From assembly GCA_003150615.1 (NCBI GenBank), contig QALN01000012.1, positions 100,352-164,351 of the forward strand: a stretch of DNA of 64,000 nucleotides. Direction: 5' to 3'. The notes beneath the pieces were generated by a model, which made no database searches, was not told where the DNA came from, and was given only the letters and a program-made list of their open reading frames with translations. This document shows positions 44,901 through 53,758 of the stretch, piece after piece. Source of the stretch: Flavobacteriales bacterium. GTDB taxonomy: Bacteria; Bacteroidota; Bacteroidia; Flavobacteriales; UBA1820. Each line of letters opens with the position of its first letter. Within the stretch, counting starts at the first letter, position 1. Both the position numbers and the translations under genes were made by a program.

Positions 44901-46094
44901 TTATTTCTTGTCCTTGTTTACGTGGTAGTATATCTTGTTGGGCAGGGAAAGGACTTTTATAAAGCCCTTGGCATCCTCGCCCGTGAAGGCTTTGTTCATC
45001 TCGCCGTACTGGCCGAAACCAGAGTTCATAAGGTCATAAGGCGAAGTCACGCCCTCTACCATGAACGTATACGGTCGGAGTATCACCGTAACGCGGCCAG
45101 TAACCGATTCCTGAGAGTCTTCCAGGAACGCCTCTATGTTCCTCATCACAGGGTCGAGATATTGCCCTTCGTGCATCAGCATGCCGTAGAAACCGCCCAG
45201 TTGTTCTTTCCAGTACGCCTGCCATTTGGTCATCGTGTGTTTTTCGAGCATATGGTGAGCTTTTATTATCACCAACGCAGCTGCGGCTTCGAAACCCACG
45301 CGGCCTTTTATGCCTATTATGGTGTCGCCTACGTGCATGTCGCGTCCTATGGCGTAGCGCGAGGCTATGGCTTCGAGTTCCGTTATGACTTCGAGCGGGG
45401 ATTTCTTCACCCCGTCCAGTCCGACAGGTTCGCCTTTTTCAAAATCTATGGATACGGTGCGAAGTGCGGTCTCCTGCAACTGGCTGGGATAAGCCTCTTC
45501 CGGCAGTGTGGTGTCGGAATTCAGAGTTTCTACACCGCCTACCGACGTGCCCCATATGCCTTTGTTTATCGAATACTTAGACTTTTCCCATGAAGCGTCC
45601 ACTCCGTGAGCTTTCAGATAATCTATTTCCTGCTGGCGCGAAAGGGAAAGGTCGCGTATAGGGGTTATTATCTCTATCTCCGGTGCGAGGGTCTGGAATA
45701 TCATATCGAAACGTACCTGGTCGTTTCCTGCCCCGGTCGAACCGTGCGCTACGGCCGTGGCACCTATTTTTTTAGCGTATTCTATTATGGCAATGGCCTG
45801 GAAAACACGTTCGGAACTTACGGAAATGGGGTACACATTGCCGCGGAGTACGTTCCCGAATATCATGTACCGCAGTGCCTTGCGATAAAACTCCTCGGTG
45901 ATGTCGATGTTTTCGTGGGATGCCGCGCCGAGTTTGAGCGCTTTTTCCGCCACGGACGAAAGTTCGTCCTTTGAAAAACCGCCGGTATTTACCAATGCGG
46001 TATACACTTCAAATCCTTTGTCCTCCTTGAGGTATTTCACGCAAAAGGACGTGTCCAGTCCTCCGCTGAATGCCACCAATACTTTCTTTTTCAT
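44901..46094 (-). CDS. argG: Argininosuccinate synthase
   Basis: 397 aa. ATP-PPi motif at the start (VLVAFSGGLDTSFCVKYL), the segment AHGSTGAGNDQVRFD and the C-terminal SPYDLMNSGFGQYGE agree with ArgG. Ligates citrulline and aspartate. Second gene of the operon, 57 bp after the GNAT gene. Confidence 0.96.
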   Translation of the reverse strand: MKKKVLVAFSGGLDTSFCVKYLKEDKGFEVYTALVNTGGFSKDELSSVAEKALKLGAASHENIDITEEFYRKALRYMIFGNVLRGNVYPISVSSERVFQAIAIIEYAKKIGATAVAHGSTGAGNDQVRFDMIFQTLAPEIEIITPIRDLSLSRQQEIDYLKAHGVDASWEKSKYSINKGIWGTSVGGVETLNSDTTLPEEAYPSQLQETALRTVSIDFEKGEPVGLDGVKKSPLEVITELEAIASRYAIGRDMHVGDTIIGIKGRVGFEAAAALVIIKAHHMLEKHTMTKWQAYWKEQLGGFYGMLMHEGQYLDPVMRNIEAFLEDSQESVTGRVTVILRPYTFMVEGVTSPYDLMNSGFGQYGEMNKAFTGEDAKGFIKVLSLPNKIYYHVNKDKK

Positions 46095-46150
46095 ATCTTT
46101 ATATGTTTTTTATCCTTAGCGGTAATTTACGCGTCCCGACAGGACGTTGT

Positions 46151-46765
46151 TTATTCATGTGACTGGATTTCATCCTGTGTCGTTATACGGCCGTTAAATA
46201 TAGTGATATTTTCCAATACGGATTTGTCATCAGATACTGCCGGGTCGTACAGCATGCCAGTGCATAGGCACATCCGGCGGTTGTTGCGTGACAACACGTC
46301 AAAGTTGACGCAGCCCTGGCAACCGTTCCAGAATGTTTCATCCGAAGTCAGTTCTGAAAAAGTCACAGGCTTGTAGCCTATCTCCGTATTGAGTTTCATA
46401 ACGGGCAGCGAAGTGGTTATGCTGAATATTTTAGCCGACGGGAAACGTTTGCGCGCCAGAAAAAAAGTGCCCTGTTTTATCCTTTTTGCCAGTCCGGACA
46501 TGCGGAATTCAGGAACGACTATCAGTCCCGATGTGGCAACGTATTTTTCGTGTTCCCATGTTTCTATGTAGCTGAAACCGGCAAAACGCCCGTCTTCGGT
46601 CAGAGCTATTACGGCCTTGCCGTCGTTTATCTTGGATTCTATGTACTCCGGCTTGCGCTTTGCTATGCCGGTGCCGCGCAGGTAGGCCGCTTTCTCTATT
46701 TCATCGCATATGGTCTGCGCGTACTTAAGGTGCGACTTGTCAGCGACAAAAACGTCTATTTTCAT
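46151..46765 (-). CDS. GNAT acyltransferase, candidate acylglutamate synthase
   Basis: 204 aa. Acetyl-CoA-binding loop in IVVPEFRMSGLAKRIK and a conserved NGCQGCVNFDV-CLCTGMLYD cysteine region. In other Bacteroidota a GNAT gene occupies this place directly upstream of argG and is a candidate for the first arginine step (knowledge of operon position, moderate). I infer the same role here. First gene of the operon. Confidence 0.72.
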   Translation of the reverse strand: MKIDVFVADKSHLKYAQTICDEIEKAAYLRGTGIAKRKPEYIESKINDGKAVIALTEDGRFAGFSYIETWEHEKYVATSGLIVVPEFRMSGLAKRIKQGTFFLARKRFPSAKIFSITTSLPVMKLNTEIGYKPVTFSELTSDETFWNGCQGCVNFDVLSRNNRRMCLCTGMLYDPAVSDDKSVLENITIFNGRITTQDEIQSHE

Positions 46766-46896
46766 TTTCGTTCCGTATGGTTTTTATACATCTTTCGGCC
46801 ACGGCTGTAAAAAAGCCCGGCCTTTAAAAAAACAACTGGTGAAAAATTTGTCTGGATTTTCAGCGTCCGTCCCGGCCAAACGCGGCCCGCAAACGG

Positions 46897-46904
46897 CAAA
46901 ATTA
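46897..46904 (-). promoter_or_regulatory. Proximal -7 box of arginine operon
   Basis: TAATTTTG on the minus strand; the region expected for the -33 element overlaps the 13-nt palindrome at 46923-46935, which may be an operator. Confidence 0.4.
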
Positions 46905-47066
46905 TACATTGGCGCAGGGGCGCCTGAGCCTCAGGTAGTAGAAAGGAGAAAAATTAACGATTTCCTGTGCCATTTTCAAAAGGGTGTTATCCCGTTTAAA
47001 TATCGTAATTCCCACATCTCAGGCTGTATTTACAGTCTTATTTGTCCACAGAAGATTACAACGGGG

Positions 47067-47074
47067 CAAATGTA
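47067..47074 (-). promoter_or_regulatory. Distal -7 box of arginine operon
   Basis: TACATTTG on the minus strand, about 300 nt upstream of the GNAT start; only a T-rich -33 region. Confidence 0.4.
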
Positions 47075-47311
47075 GTAAAAATGGCAGGAAAAAAAATGAA
47101 AAATCTGCTATTTTTGGCATAAACTCCTTAATTCCTACACTTTTATACTTATAAGCCGTTGCATTTGCGCGCGCGTGTTCTAATTATGTCGCTTGCCGGT
47201 ATGGTCGTGGAATTAATGGTACGTGGCGCGACGATATGAAAACGTACGGATTACGGCGGTTTGTTGTAAGGTTTTGATTGCAAATGAAATGCTGTTGAAA
47301 AGAGTATGCCG

Positions 47312-47342
47312 TTTGTTTTGTATTGGTTATATGTTATATTTG
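47312..47342 (+). promoter_or_regulatory. Promoter of the WG-repeat gene
   Basis: TTTG (47312-47315), exactly 19 nt, TATATTTG (47335-47342), then 26 nt to the ATG. Confidence 0.8.
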
Positions 47343-47368
47343 CTGCGACTACTTAAATTTTCTGCGCT

Positions 47369-48769
47369 ATGAAACGTTTTTTCTGCATCTGCATGGCTGT
47401 TGCTGCGCTTTTCATTCTTTGCGGCTACTGGGTTCCGCGCCCTAAAGTGATAAAAGGGCGTAATGTCCGTGTCGAAAAATTGGAAACATCCGGCAAGTAC
47501 GTACTGACCGATACCTTGGGCAATATCCTGTCTAAAGAATACAATTATATTGACAATAACCAGGACGGTGTGATAATATACCGTTTGGGTAAGAAATACG
47601 GCTTGTTGGATTCAACGGGAACCGAACTGACGCGCCCTGTGTACAATTACATGGAGGATGATAATTTGAAAGGGTATGCGGTAGCGTATAAAAAAGGATT
47701 TGTCGAAGGGAACTGTAACAACGGATTTGCTTCCCCTAAGGAATTGGGCAAGGCTGGTCTTATAGACAGTCGGGGTAATGTGGTGATTCCTTTCATTTAT
47801 GACGACTTGTATTACTTTTGGGATGATGACGAAGGTATTTTCAGTTATGTGCTCAACGGGAAAGGCGGATATATCGACACCAATGGCTGCCGTTTGACGA
47901 AGCCTGTATACGATGATTGTTGGGGGCATCATTTAGGATATGCCAGAGTTCGAAAGGGCAAAGGTTACGGAATGGTAGATAATAGTGGAAACGAGGTAAT
48001 CCCGTGCGGATATGATTATGTCGATTATATCGGCAAAAAACGTTTTGCGGTGAAAAAGGACGGGATGTATTCTCTTGCCGCCGAAGGCGGGAAACTGCTC
48101 TCCGGATTTGTATGCGACAGTATCGAAAACAGTTATCGGGCTGAAAGGGCGTTTCCAGTATGGGTGATGAAAGGTGACGATTATGCTTTTATGAACGAGG
48201 CCGGGGAGCTGATCACGGGTTTCGATTTCAAAGTGACAAAAGATACTGTAAAAAACTGGGATAATAGTTCGCACATACTCCGACATGTTTCTTATGTCGG
48301 CAGGAGTATTTATCAATATGGTGTTTCGTTTAACGAGGCGGATTCCGTACTTGTGGTAAATTGGTATGATGAAGACGACTACTATGGTGGTGGCCCGTTC
48401 TTTATGACACATTCAGGGCCGGTGCCCGACAGTCTGGAGCATTATTACCGCGAACGTCTGTTCCCGGTGTACGACGGTGAGCGCTATGGGTATATAAATG
48501 ACCGGGGGGAAATGGCAGTGCCGTTCCGTTACGATAAAGCGGAGATGTTCCGTGAAGGGCTTGCCGCCGTACAAAGAAACGGGAAGTGGGGTTTTATAGA
48601 CCAAAAGGGAAATGAAGTCATACCTCCGAAATTCGACCGCATAGACCATGTGTTTTCCGGAGGACGGGCGATCATATACGATAAAGAGTCGAAAAAAAGT
48701 TATTTCATAGACAGGGAAGGAAACATAACAGGCGTAAGTCCGGGAGGAGAAGTAATAATTGTCCCGTGA
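47369..48769 (+). CDS. WG-repeat protein
   Basis: 466 aa with an N-terminal apolar anchor (FCICMAVAALFILCGYW) and at least six WG-type repeats, e.g. KYGLLDSTGTELTRPVYNY, KAGLIDSRGNVVIPFIYDD, KYGYINDRGEMAVPFRYD and KWGFIDQKGNEVIPPKFD. WG repeats form beta-rich domains common in Bacteroidota envelope proteins; no catalytic residues are visible. Probably faces the periplasm. Single gene, convergent with mutS2. Confidence 0.85.
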   Translation: MKRFFCICMAVAALFILCGYWVPRPKVIKGRNVRVEKLETSGKYVLTDTLGNILSKEYNYIDNNQDGVIIYRLGKKYGLLDSTGTELTRPVYNYMEDDNLKGYAVAYKKGFVEGNCNNGFASPKELGKAGLIDSRGNVVIPFIYDDLYYFWDDDEGIFSYVLNGKGGYIDTNGCRLTKPVYDDCWGHHLGYARVRKGKGYGMVDNSGNEVIPCGYDYVDYIGKKRFAVKKDGMYSLAAEGGKLLSGFVCDSIENSYRAERAFPVWVMKGDDYAFMNEAGELITGFDFKVTKDTVKNWDNSSHILRHVSYVGRSIYQYGVSFNEADSVLVVNWYDEDDYYGGGPFFMTHSGPVPDSLEHYYRERLFPVYDGERYGYINDRGEMAVPFRYDKAEMFREGLAAVQRNGKWGFIDQKGNEVIPPKFDRIDHVFSGGRAIIYDKESKKSYFIDREGNITGVSPGGEVIIVP

Positions 48770-48822
48770 TATTTCTTCGAAGCGGGATGTGCGGAGTGAT
48801 TGAGTCTGAATAGGATGCTTGT

Positions 48823-51090
48823 TTATTTCCCTCGTTTTTTGCGTTCCACGAGTTCCAGTTCCTGCGTGCCGACCTGAGTGATGAACCAGCCGTAATCAAC
48901 GTGCGCCACGCCTTTTTCTATCCGGTCTATCGTTCCTACGGAAAAACCGCCTGAGAGTCTTACCCTGTCGCCCGGAGCCAGTGGAATACCGTCGTCTTGT
49001 TTTCTGCGTTCTTCGTCTTCCGCTTCTTTGGCTGCTTTTTCCTCGCGGATGGGCTGTATTTCTTTCTGTATTTGTTCTTCTATGGCCTTTTCGCGTTCCA
49101 ATTGTTTTTTACGTTCTTCGGCCATCGCGCGGCGCTCACGGGCTATTGCCCTTTGGCGTTCTTTTTCGTCTTCGGCGGCCTTTTGCTTTTCTTTTTCACG
49201 CAGGCGTTCGGTGGCGGCTTCGGCTTTTTTGGCGTTTTCGACCTCTATGATTTTCATCACTTCGGTTATGACGTCTTTTTTAGTCTGTTTTTTAAAGAAA
49301 TACGCATCGGCCAACGTTTCTATCCTCCGTCCGGTCTGAATGCGTTTGACGTTGCGGTCGTACAACTGCTGATATGCTTCGAGTTTGGATGTTATTTTTT
49401 CGTTAGTTCGTTCCAGGGCCTCGGCTGTGCTGGCGGCTTTTTTCCGCGCCGAAGAAAGGCTGCGGCTTTGTTCCACGATGTTCGATTTTTCCTTCTGGAG
49501 CGAGGCTATGGTGCGTTCCAATACTATTTTGTCGTGTTCTACCCGGTCTTTGGCCCGGCGTATCAGGGCTTTTGGGATGCCGTTCATAAGTGCAACCTCA
49601 AATGTGAACGAACTGCCGGCCTGCCCTATGAACAGTTTGTACATCGGCCGCAGGGTTTTCTCGTCGAACAGCATTGAAGCGTTGACAGCCTCCGGCATAT
49701 CTTCGACCATCAGTTTTATGTTCGTATAGTGTGTGGTCAGGACTCCGTAAGCTCCGCGGTTGTAAAATTCTTCCAGAAAAACGGCCGCCAGCGCACCGCC
49801 CAGATCGGGATCCGAGCCTGTGCCGAATTCGTCGATAAGGAAAAGCGTGCGGTCGTCGCACACTTTCAAAAAGCCCGCCATGTTTTTCAGTCGGTAGGAA
49901 TACGTGGACAAGTGGTTTTCTATCGACTGGTTGTCGCCGATATCGGTTATCACGTTGTCGAAAAAACACATCGTGCTTGAAGGATGTACCGGAACCAATA
50001 GTCCGCACTGGAGCATCAGCTGGAGCAGACCTATCGTTTTAAGGGTTATGCTCTTGCCTCCTGCGTTGGGTCCTGAGATGGCGATTATCCTTTGCGAGGG
50101 GCTGAACGTTATGTCCTGAGGGAACGTTGGTTTGCCTTCGGCCTTGTTCATAGTCAGCAATACCGGATGGTAAGCCTGGCGAAGGTTTATTTTGAAATCT
50201 TTGGTTACGGCAGGCAGGCAGGCTCCTATCGATTGTGCATACCGCGCTTTTGCCTGCAGAAGGTCCATTTCGGTAAGCAGTTTCTGGCTTGCGGTCAGAA
50301 GTTCGGCGTACGGTCGTATTTCGTCCGTCAGTGCGCGGAGTATTTTCAGTATTTCTTCTTTTTCGTCGGCCTCGGCTTGTGCCAGTTCTCTGGAAAGACG
50401 GACGGTACTTTCGGGCTCGATGAAAACGATGCTGCCGGTTTTCGAAGTGCCTATTACCGAACCCTGTACTTTCCTGCGGTGTGCTGCCGTAACGGCCAGT
50501 ACGCGGCGGTGATCCACGACCGATTCGCCGATGTCGTCCAGATAGCCAGACGCGCGTACGCGCGCCATGTCGGCGTCGAATATCTTGTCTATCGACGAGC
50601 GTATGGACGATATGGTGCGGCGTATTTCCCTAAGGCGGGCCGATGCGTCGTCCTTTACGTGTCCGTCCGGATCCATGACCTGCGATACGGCCCCGGTGAC
50701 TCCTTCGGTAAAATATACGTATTTGAGTTTGCGCCGTACTGAAGGGTAGTATTCGGCAAATTCGTCCAGAAAAGTTATAAGTGCATTGGTCTTTGCCGAG
50801 ATGTCGTATATTTTTACAAAGCCATCTTCCGTGAGGCATGAATTTTCCACCGCCAGCAGTTTTATCTCCGTATCCGCGGCATCGAAGCCGCACGGAGGGA
50901 AGGCATTTCCGCTCTCCAGTGAACCGAGATATTCGGATGTCTGTTTAAGCTCGGCCGATAATGCTCCGTGGTGCGTGTACGGACGTATCCTTCCGCACAA
51001 TGCGCGCCCTTTTTCGGTGCGGCAGTACGAAGCTACGGCTTGTTTTACCTTGTCCAGCTCCAGGTCTTTTATTGTCCGTTGGTCTATCAT
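48823..51090 (-). CDS. MutS2-family ATPase without an Smr domain
   Basis: 755 aa from the ATG at 51090. It has the MutS2 core, Walker A in ISGPNAGGKSITLKTIGL and Walker B in LFLIDEFGTGSDP, then a long coiled coil rich in Glu/Lys/Arg (roughly 510-690) and a C-terminal KOW-like segment (PGDRVRLSGGFSVGTID). The C-terminal Smr nuclease domain of typical MutS2 is missing. MutS2 acts on branched DNA or stalled ribosomes in other bacteria; this version could not cut through Smr. The mazG-like gene is 28 bp upstream in the same direction. Confidence 0.88.
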   Translation of the reverse strand: MIDQRTIKDLELDKVKQAVASYCRTEKGRALCGRIRPYTHHGALSAELKQTSEYLGSLESGNAFPPCGFDAADTEIKLLAVENSCLTEDGFVKIYDISAKTNALITFLDEFAEYYPSVRRKLKYVYFTEGVTGAVSQVMDPDGHVKDDASARLREIRRTISSIRSSIDKIFDADMARVRASGYLDDIGESVVDHRRVLAVTAAHRRKVQGSVIGTSKTGSIVFIEPESTVRLSRELAQAEADEKEEILKILRALTDEIRPYAELLTASQKLLTEMDLLQAKARYAQSIGACLPAVTKDFKINLRQAYHPVLLTMNKAEGKPTFPQDITFSPSQRIIAISGPNAGGKSITLKTIGLLQLMLQCGLLVPVHPSSTMCFFDNVITDIGDNQSIENHLSTYSYRLKNMAGFLKVCDDRTLFLIDEFGTGSDPDLGGALAAVFLEEFYNRGAYGVLTTHYTNIKLMVEDMPEAVNASMLFDEKTLRPMYKLFIGQAGSSFTFEVALMNGIPKALIRRAKDRVEHDKIVLERTIASLQKEKSNIVEQSRSLSSARKKAASTAEALERTNEKITSKLEAYQQLYDRNVKRIQTGRRIETLADAYFFKKQTKKDVITEVMKIIEVENAKKAEAATERLREKEKQKAAEDEKERQRAIARERRAMAEERKKQLEREKAIEEQIQKEIQPIREEKAAKEAEDEERRKQDDGIPLAPGDRVRLSGGFSVGTIDRIEKGVAHVDYGWFITQVGTQELELVERKKRGK

Positions 51091-51118
51091 CCTTGGCAAT
51101 CGGTGTGTCGGAGGGGCG

Positions 51119-51448
51119 TTATTTTTGGAGTTTCGGGTTGTTGTGATGGCGGTCGTGGTCGCGGCGCGACTTGAGTTCCAGTTTTTTATCGAACGAAGCC
51201 TGAAGGTCTATCCCGGTCTGGTTGGCAAGGCACAGTACTACGAATACCACATCGGCCAGCTCTTCGCCCAGGTCTTTTGCCTTGTCGGATTCTTTTTCGC
51301 TCTGCTGGCCGTAACGCCGCGCTATGATACGCGCCACTTCGCCTACCTCTTCGGTAAGCTGTGCCATGTTGGTCAGTTCGTCGAAATATCTTACGCCGTG
51401 TTCTTTTATCCAGGCATCGACGGCCAGTTGTGAATTTTTTATGTCCAT
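51119..51448 (-). CDS. MazG-like nucleotide pyrophosphohydrolase
   Basis: 109 aa. The four-helix all-alpha NTP pyrophosphatase fold is indicated by the acidic motifs LTEEVGEVARII and DLGEELADVVFVV (EExxE and ExxD), as in small MazG/YpjD proteins that remove non-canonical or excess nucleotides. It is the first gene of a pair with mutS2. Confidence 0.88.
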   Translation of the reverse strand: MDIKNSQLAVDAWIKEHGVRYFDELTNMAQLTEEVGEVARIIARRYGQQSEKESDKAKDLGEELADVVFVVLCLANQTGIDLQASFDKKLELKSRRDHDRHHNNPKLQK

Positions 51449-51668
51449 CGCGTATTTTAATTAAATGGAGGTCTTATTCGGGCTGTTTGCCGGCAAACGC
51501 CCTTATCATTTAAAAATTTGACTTATCTTTACATTAGGATAAGGAAAGCCCGGAGTTTACGCCGTAACTTTCCGTATCTGCCGGCAAAGGTATGATTTTT
51601 TGCGCCGTGAAGGTAATGCCGGTTGTCGATAAAATGATCTTTTAGTGGCGTAATGCCGCTTAATAAAC

Positions 51669-51676
51669 TAACTTTG
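51669..51676 (+). promoter_or_regulatory. -7 box of rbfA
   Basis: TAACTTTG, 7 nt before the ATG at 51684; like argB, this predicts a very short leader. Confidence 0.45.
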
Positions 51677-51683
51677 TACCGTT

Positions 51684-52046
51684 ATGGACGGAATAAGACT
51701 TAAGAAAATAGAAAGCCTGCTTACGGAAGACCTCTCGGAGATGTTCCGCAGGTTTACCAAGGAAAACATGCCCGGGGTGATGATAAGCGTATCGAAGGTA
51801 AGCGTTACTCCCGATCTGGCTGCCGCACGCGTACGGCTTAGCATGTTTCCTGTCGGGGACAAGGAATCGCTGTTGAAACAGCTTAAAAGCATGACGCCGC
51901 AGTTCCGTGGGGAATTGGGCAACAAAGTGCGCCATCAGCTTCGCAAAGTGCCGGAACTCGAATTTTTCATAGACGATTCGATAGATTACATAGAGACGAT
52001 AGACCGCGAACTTCGCGGCGAAGGCGAAAACCCTATAAGAAAATAA
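51684..52046 (+). CDS. rbfA: Ribosome-binding factor A
   Basis: 120 aa, KH-like fold. Helps mature the 30S subunit. The family pattern is visible in MDGIRLKKIESLLTEDLSEM and in VSVTPDLAAARVRLSMF, followed by LRKVPELEFFIDDSIDY. The next gene starts 10 bp later. Confidence 0.93.
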   Translation: MDGIRLKKIESLLTEDLSEMFRRFTKENMPGVMISVSKVSVTPDLAAARVRLSMFPVGDKESLLKQLKSMTPQFRGELGNKVRHQLRKVPELEFFIDDSIDYIETIDRELRGEGENPIRK

Positions 52047-52056
52047 ACTCACGGAA

Positions 52057-53265
52057 ATGCTCTTTTCTCCGTTTATAGCCCGCAGGTATTTTACTGCCCG
52101 GAAAAAATCGTCGGCCGTGGGCATAATAACCGGGGTGTCCGTGACCGGGGTGGCGGTGGCCGTATTTGCCATGTTCGTCGTCCTTTCGGTTTTTTCCGGG
52201 CTCAGGAGGCTGAATGTGGTGCAGATGGGCGCCCTTACTCCCGATATAAGAGTTTACCCTGCACGTGGAAAGGTATTCGTTGCAGACAGTGTTTTCCTCG
52301 GAACGCTCGCAGGTACCGGATATGTCGATAAAATAGGCGTGTCGCTCGAGGAAAAAGCTTTCGTGTCGTACCGCAATGCTGAAATTATAGCCAGGATCAA
52401 AGGTGTGGACGGCAGTTATCCGGATGTCGTGGCTCTGGACAGCGTGATGGTAAAAGGCGTGTGGCTCGACACGCTTAGGCAGGGATATGAACAATCGGTA
52501 ATCGGAGCGGCGTTGGCATACCGTCTGGGAATAGGTTTGAATGATACGCACACTCCCCTAAGGGTTTATGTCCCGTCGGGCAGGACCGATATTTCTCTCA
52601 GTCCGGACGCTCTTTTTACTTATGCTGAAGCAGTGCCGTCGGGAATTTTTTCCCATCAGGATTATGACAGCCAATACATTTTCACGACAATCGGCCTGGC
52701 ACGCGAATTACTGGGACGGGGGCCTTATGACGTATCTTGTGCCGAGATAAGGATTTTTTCCGGTGCGGACGCTGAAAAGGCAGCTCAGAAAATATCGTCC
52801 GTGCTCGGACCGGAGTATTCGGTAAAGACTGCCGCACAGGAAAACGAGCTGTATTACAGGATAATGAATACCGAAAACATAGTGTTGTATTTCGTCTTCT
52901 CGCTGATTGTGGCAATAGCGTTGTTCAATGTGGCCGGTTCTGTGGTCATGCTTATTTTGGATAAAAAGGAGGATATCCGCACGATGCGCGCTCTTGGGGC
53001 GGACCGTAGGTCGATAGTCGCCATTTTTGTGACCGAAGGCATGATGGTGGTCGGCGCCGGCGCGGCTATAGGCCTTGCCGCAGGGTGTTTTTTGGTATGG
53101 CTCCAGGCGGAGTATTCGCTGGTCATGATAGAAGGGAATGTGAATATTCCTTATCCCGTGATGTTTACCTGGTATAATATAATTATTGTTATTTTTACGA
53201 TATCTACTCTCGGGTATGCGGTTTGCCGTATGTCTGTGGGAGGGATAAAGTTTTTTCTAAGGTGA
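52057..53265 (+). CDS. FtsX/LolE-like ABC transporter permease
   Basis: 402 aa. One N-terminal helix (GIITGVSVTGVAVAVFAMFV), a large periplasmic domain (about 50-260) and three C-terminal helices with the FtsX-type sequence IRTMRALGADRRSIVAIFV. Fits the LolC/LolE family of lipoprotein-release permeases. It stands directly after rbfA, a common Bacteroidota arrangement. No ATPase gene is adjacent. Confidence 0.9.
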   Translation: MLFSPFIARRYFTARKKSSAVGIITGVSVTGVAVAVFAMFVVLSVFSGLRRLNVVQMGALTPDIRVYPARGKVFVADSVFLGTLAGTGYVDKIGVSLEEKAFVSYRNAEIIARIKGVDGSYPDVVALDSVMVKGVWLDTLRQGYEQSVIGAALAYRLGIGLNDTHTPLRVYVPSGRTDISLSPDALFTYAEAVPSGIFSHQDYDSQYIFTTIGLARELLGRGPYDVSCAEIRIFSGADAEKAAQKISSVLGPEYSVKTAAQENELYYRIMNTENIVLYFVFSLIVAIALFNVAGSVVMLILDKKEDIRTMRALGADRRSIVAIFVTEGMMVVGAGAAIGLAAGCFLVWLQAEYSLVMIEGNVNIPYPVMFTWYNIIIVIFTISTLGYAVCRMSVGGIKFFLR

Positions 53266-53293
53266 GTCCGGACGTTTCAGGCCGGAAATCGAT

Positions 53294-53680
53294 ATGACCA
53301 TAGATGAGAAAAAAATAATATCACCGTCTTATGCCTTGGGTATAGAGGGTGAGGATATGGCAGCGGATTACCTGTCGTCCAGCGGATATGTCATCCTGGA
53401 GCGCAGGTTCAGGATACATTCCATAGAAATAGATATAATAGCTTCTAAGGGAAAAGAACTGGTCTTCGTGGAAGTAAAAACGCGGAGCAGTGATTTTTTC
53501 GCTTCCCCGGAAAGCGCAGTGAACGTAAAGAAACAGAAACGCATGATTCTTGCGGCCGATTATTATGTGCGCGAGAGGGGGATAGACGCCGAGATACGTT
53601 TCGATATTGTTTCTGTGGTAAGAAACAGGGATACCGAACATATATCTCATATTAAAAATGCTTTTCCTCCTTTTGTCTGA
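53294..53680 (+). CDS. YraN (UPF0102) family protein
   Basis: 128 aa. Restriction-endonuclease-like fold: LGIEGEDMAADYLSSSGYVI, then the catalytic-type residues in IEIDIIASKGKELVFVEVKTR. Function is not established; possibly a nuclease. Lies 28 bp after the permease gene. Confidence 0.9.
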   Translation: MTIDEKKIISPSYALGIEGEDMAADYLSSSGYVILERRFRIHSIEIDIIASKGKELVFVEVKTRSSDFFASPESAVNVKKQKRMILAADYYVRERGIDAEIRFDIVSVVRNRDTEHISHIKNAFPPFV

Positions 53681-53758
53681 ATTTTATTCAATGGATATAA
53701 ATATTTACAATTACGAAAGTTCAATAAATCCTCAAACCGCCTTAAAATCCGAAAGACT

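Larger units (their letters stand above)
46766..47368. other. 603-bp intergenic region between arginine operon and WG gene
   Basis: Contains two leftward -7 boxes for the arginine operon (46897-46904 TAATTTTG; 47067-47074 TACATTTG), the palindrome CCTGAGCCTCAGG at 46923-46935 and the rightward promoter of the WG-repeat gene at 47312-47342. No gene is supported. Confidence 0.5.
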
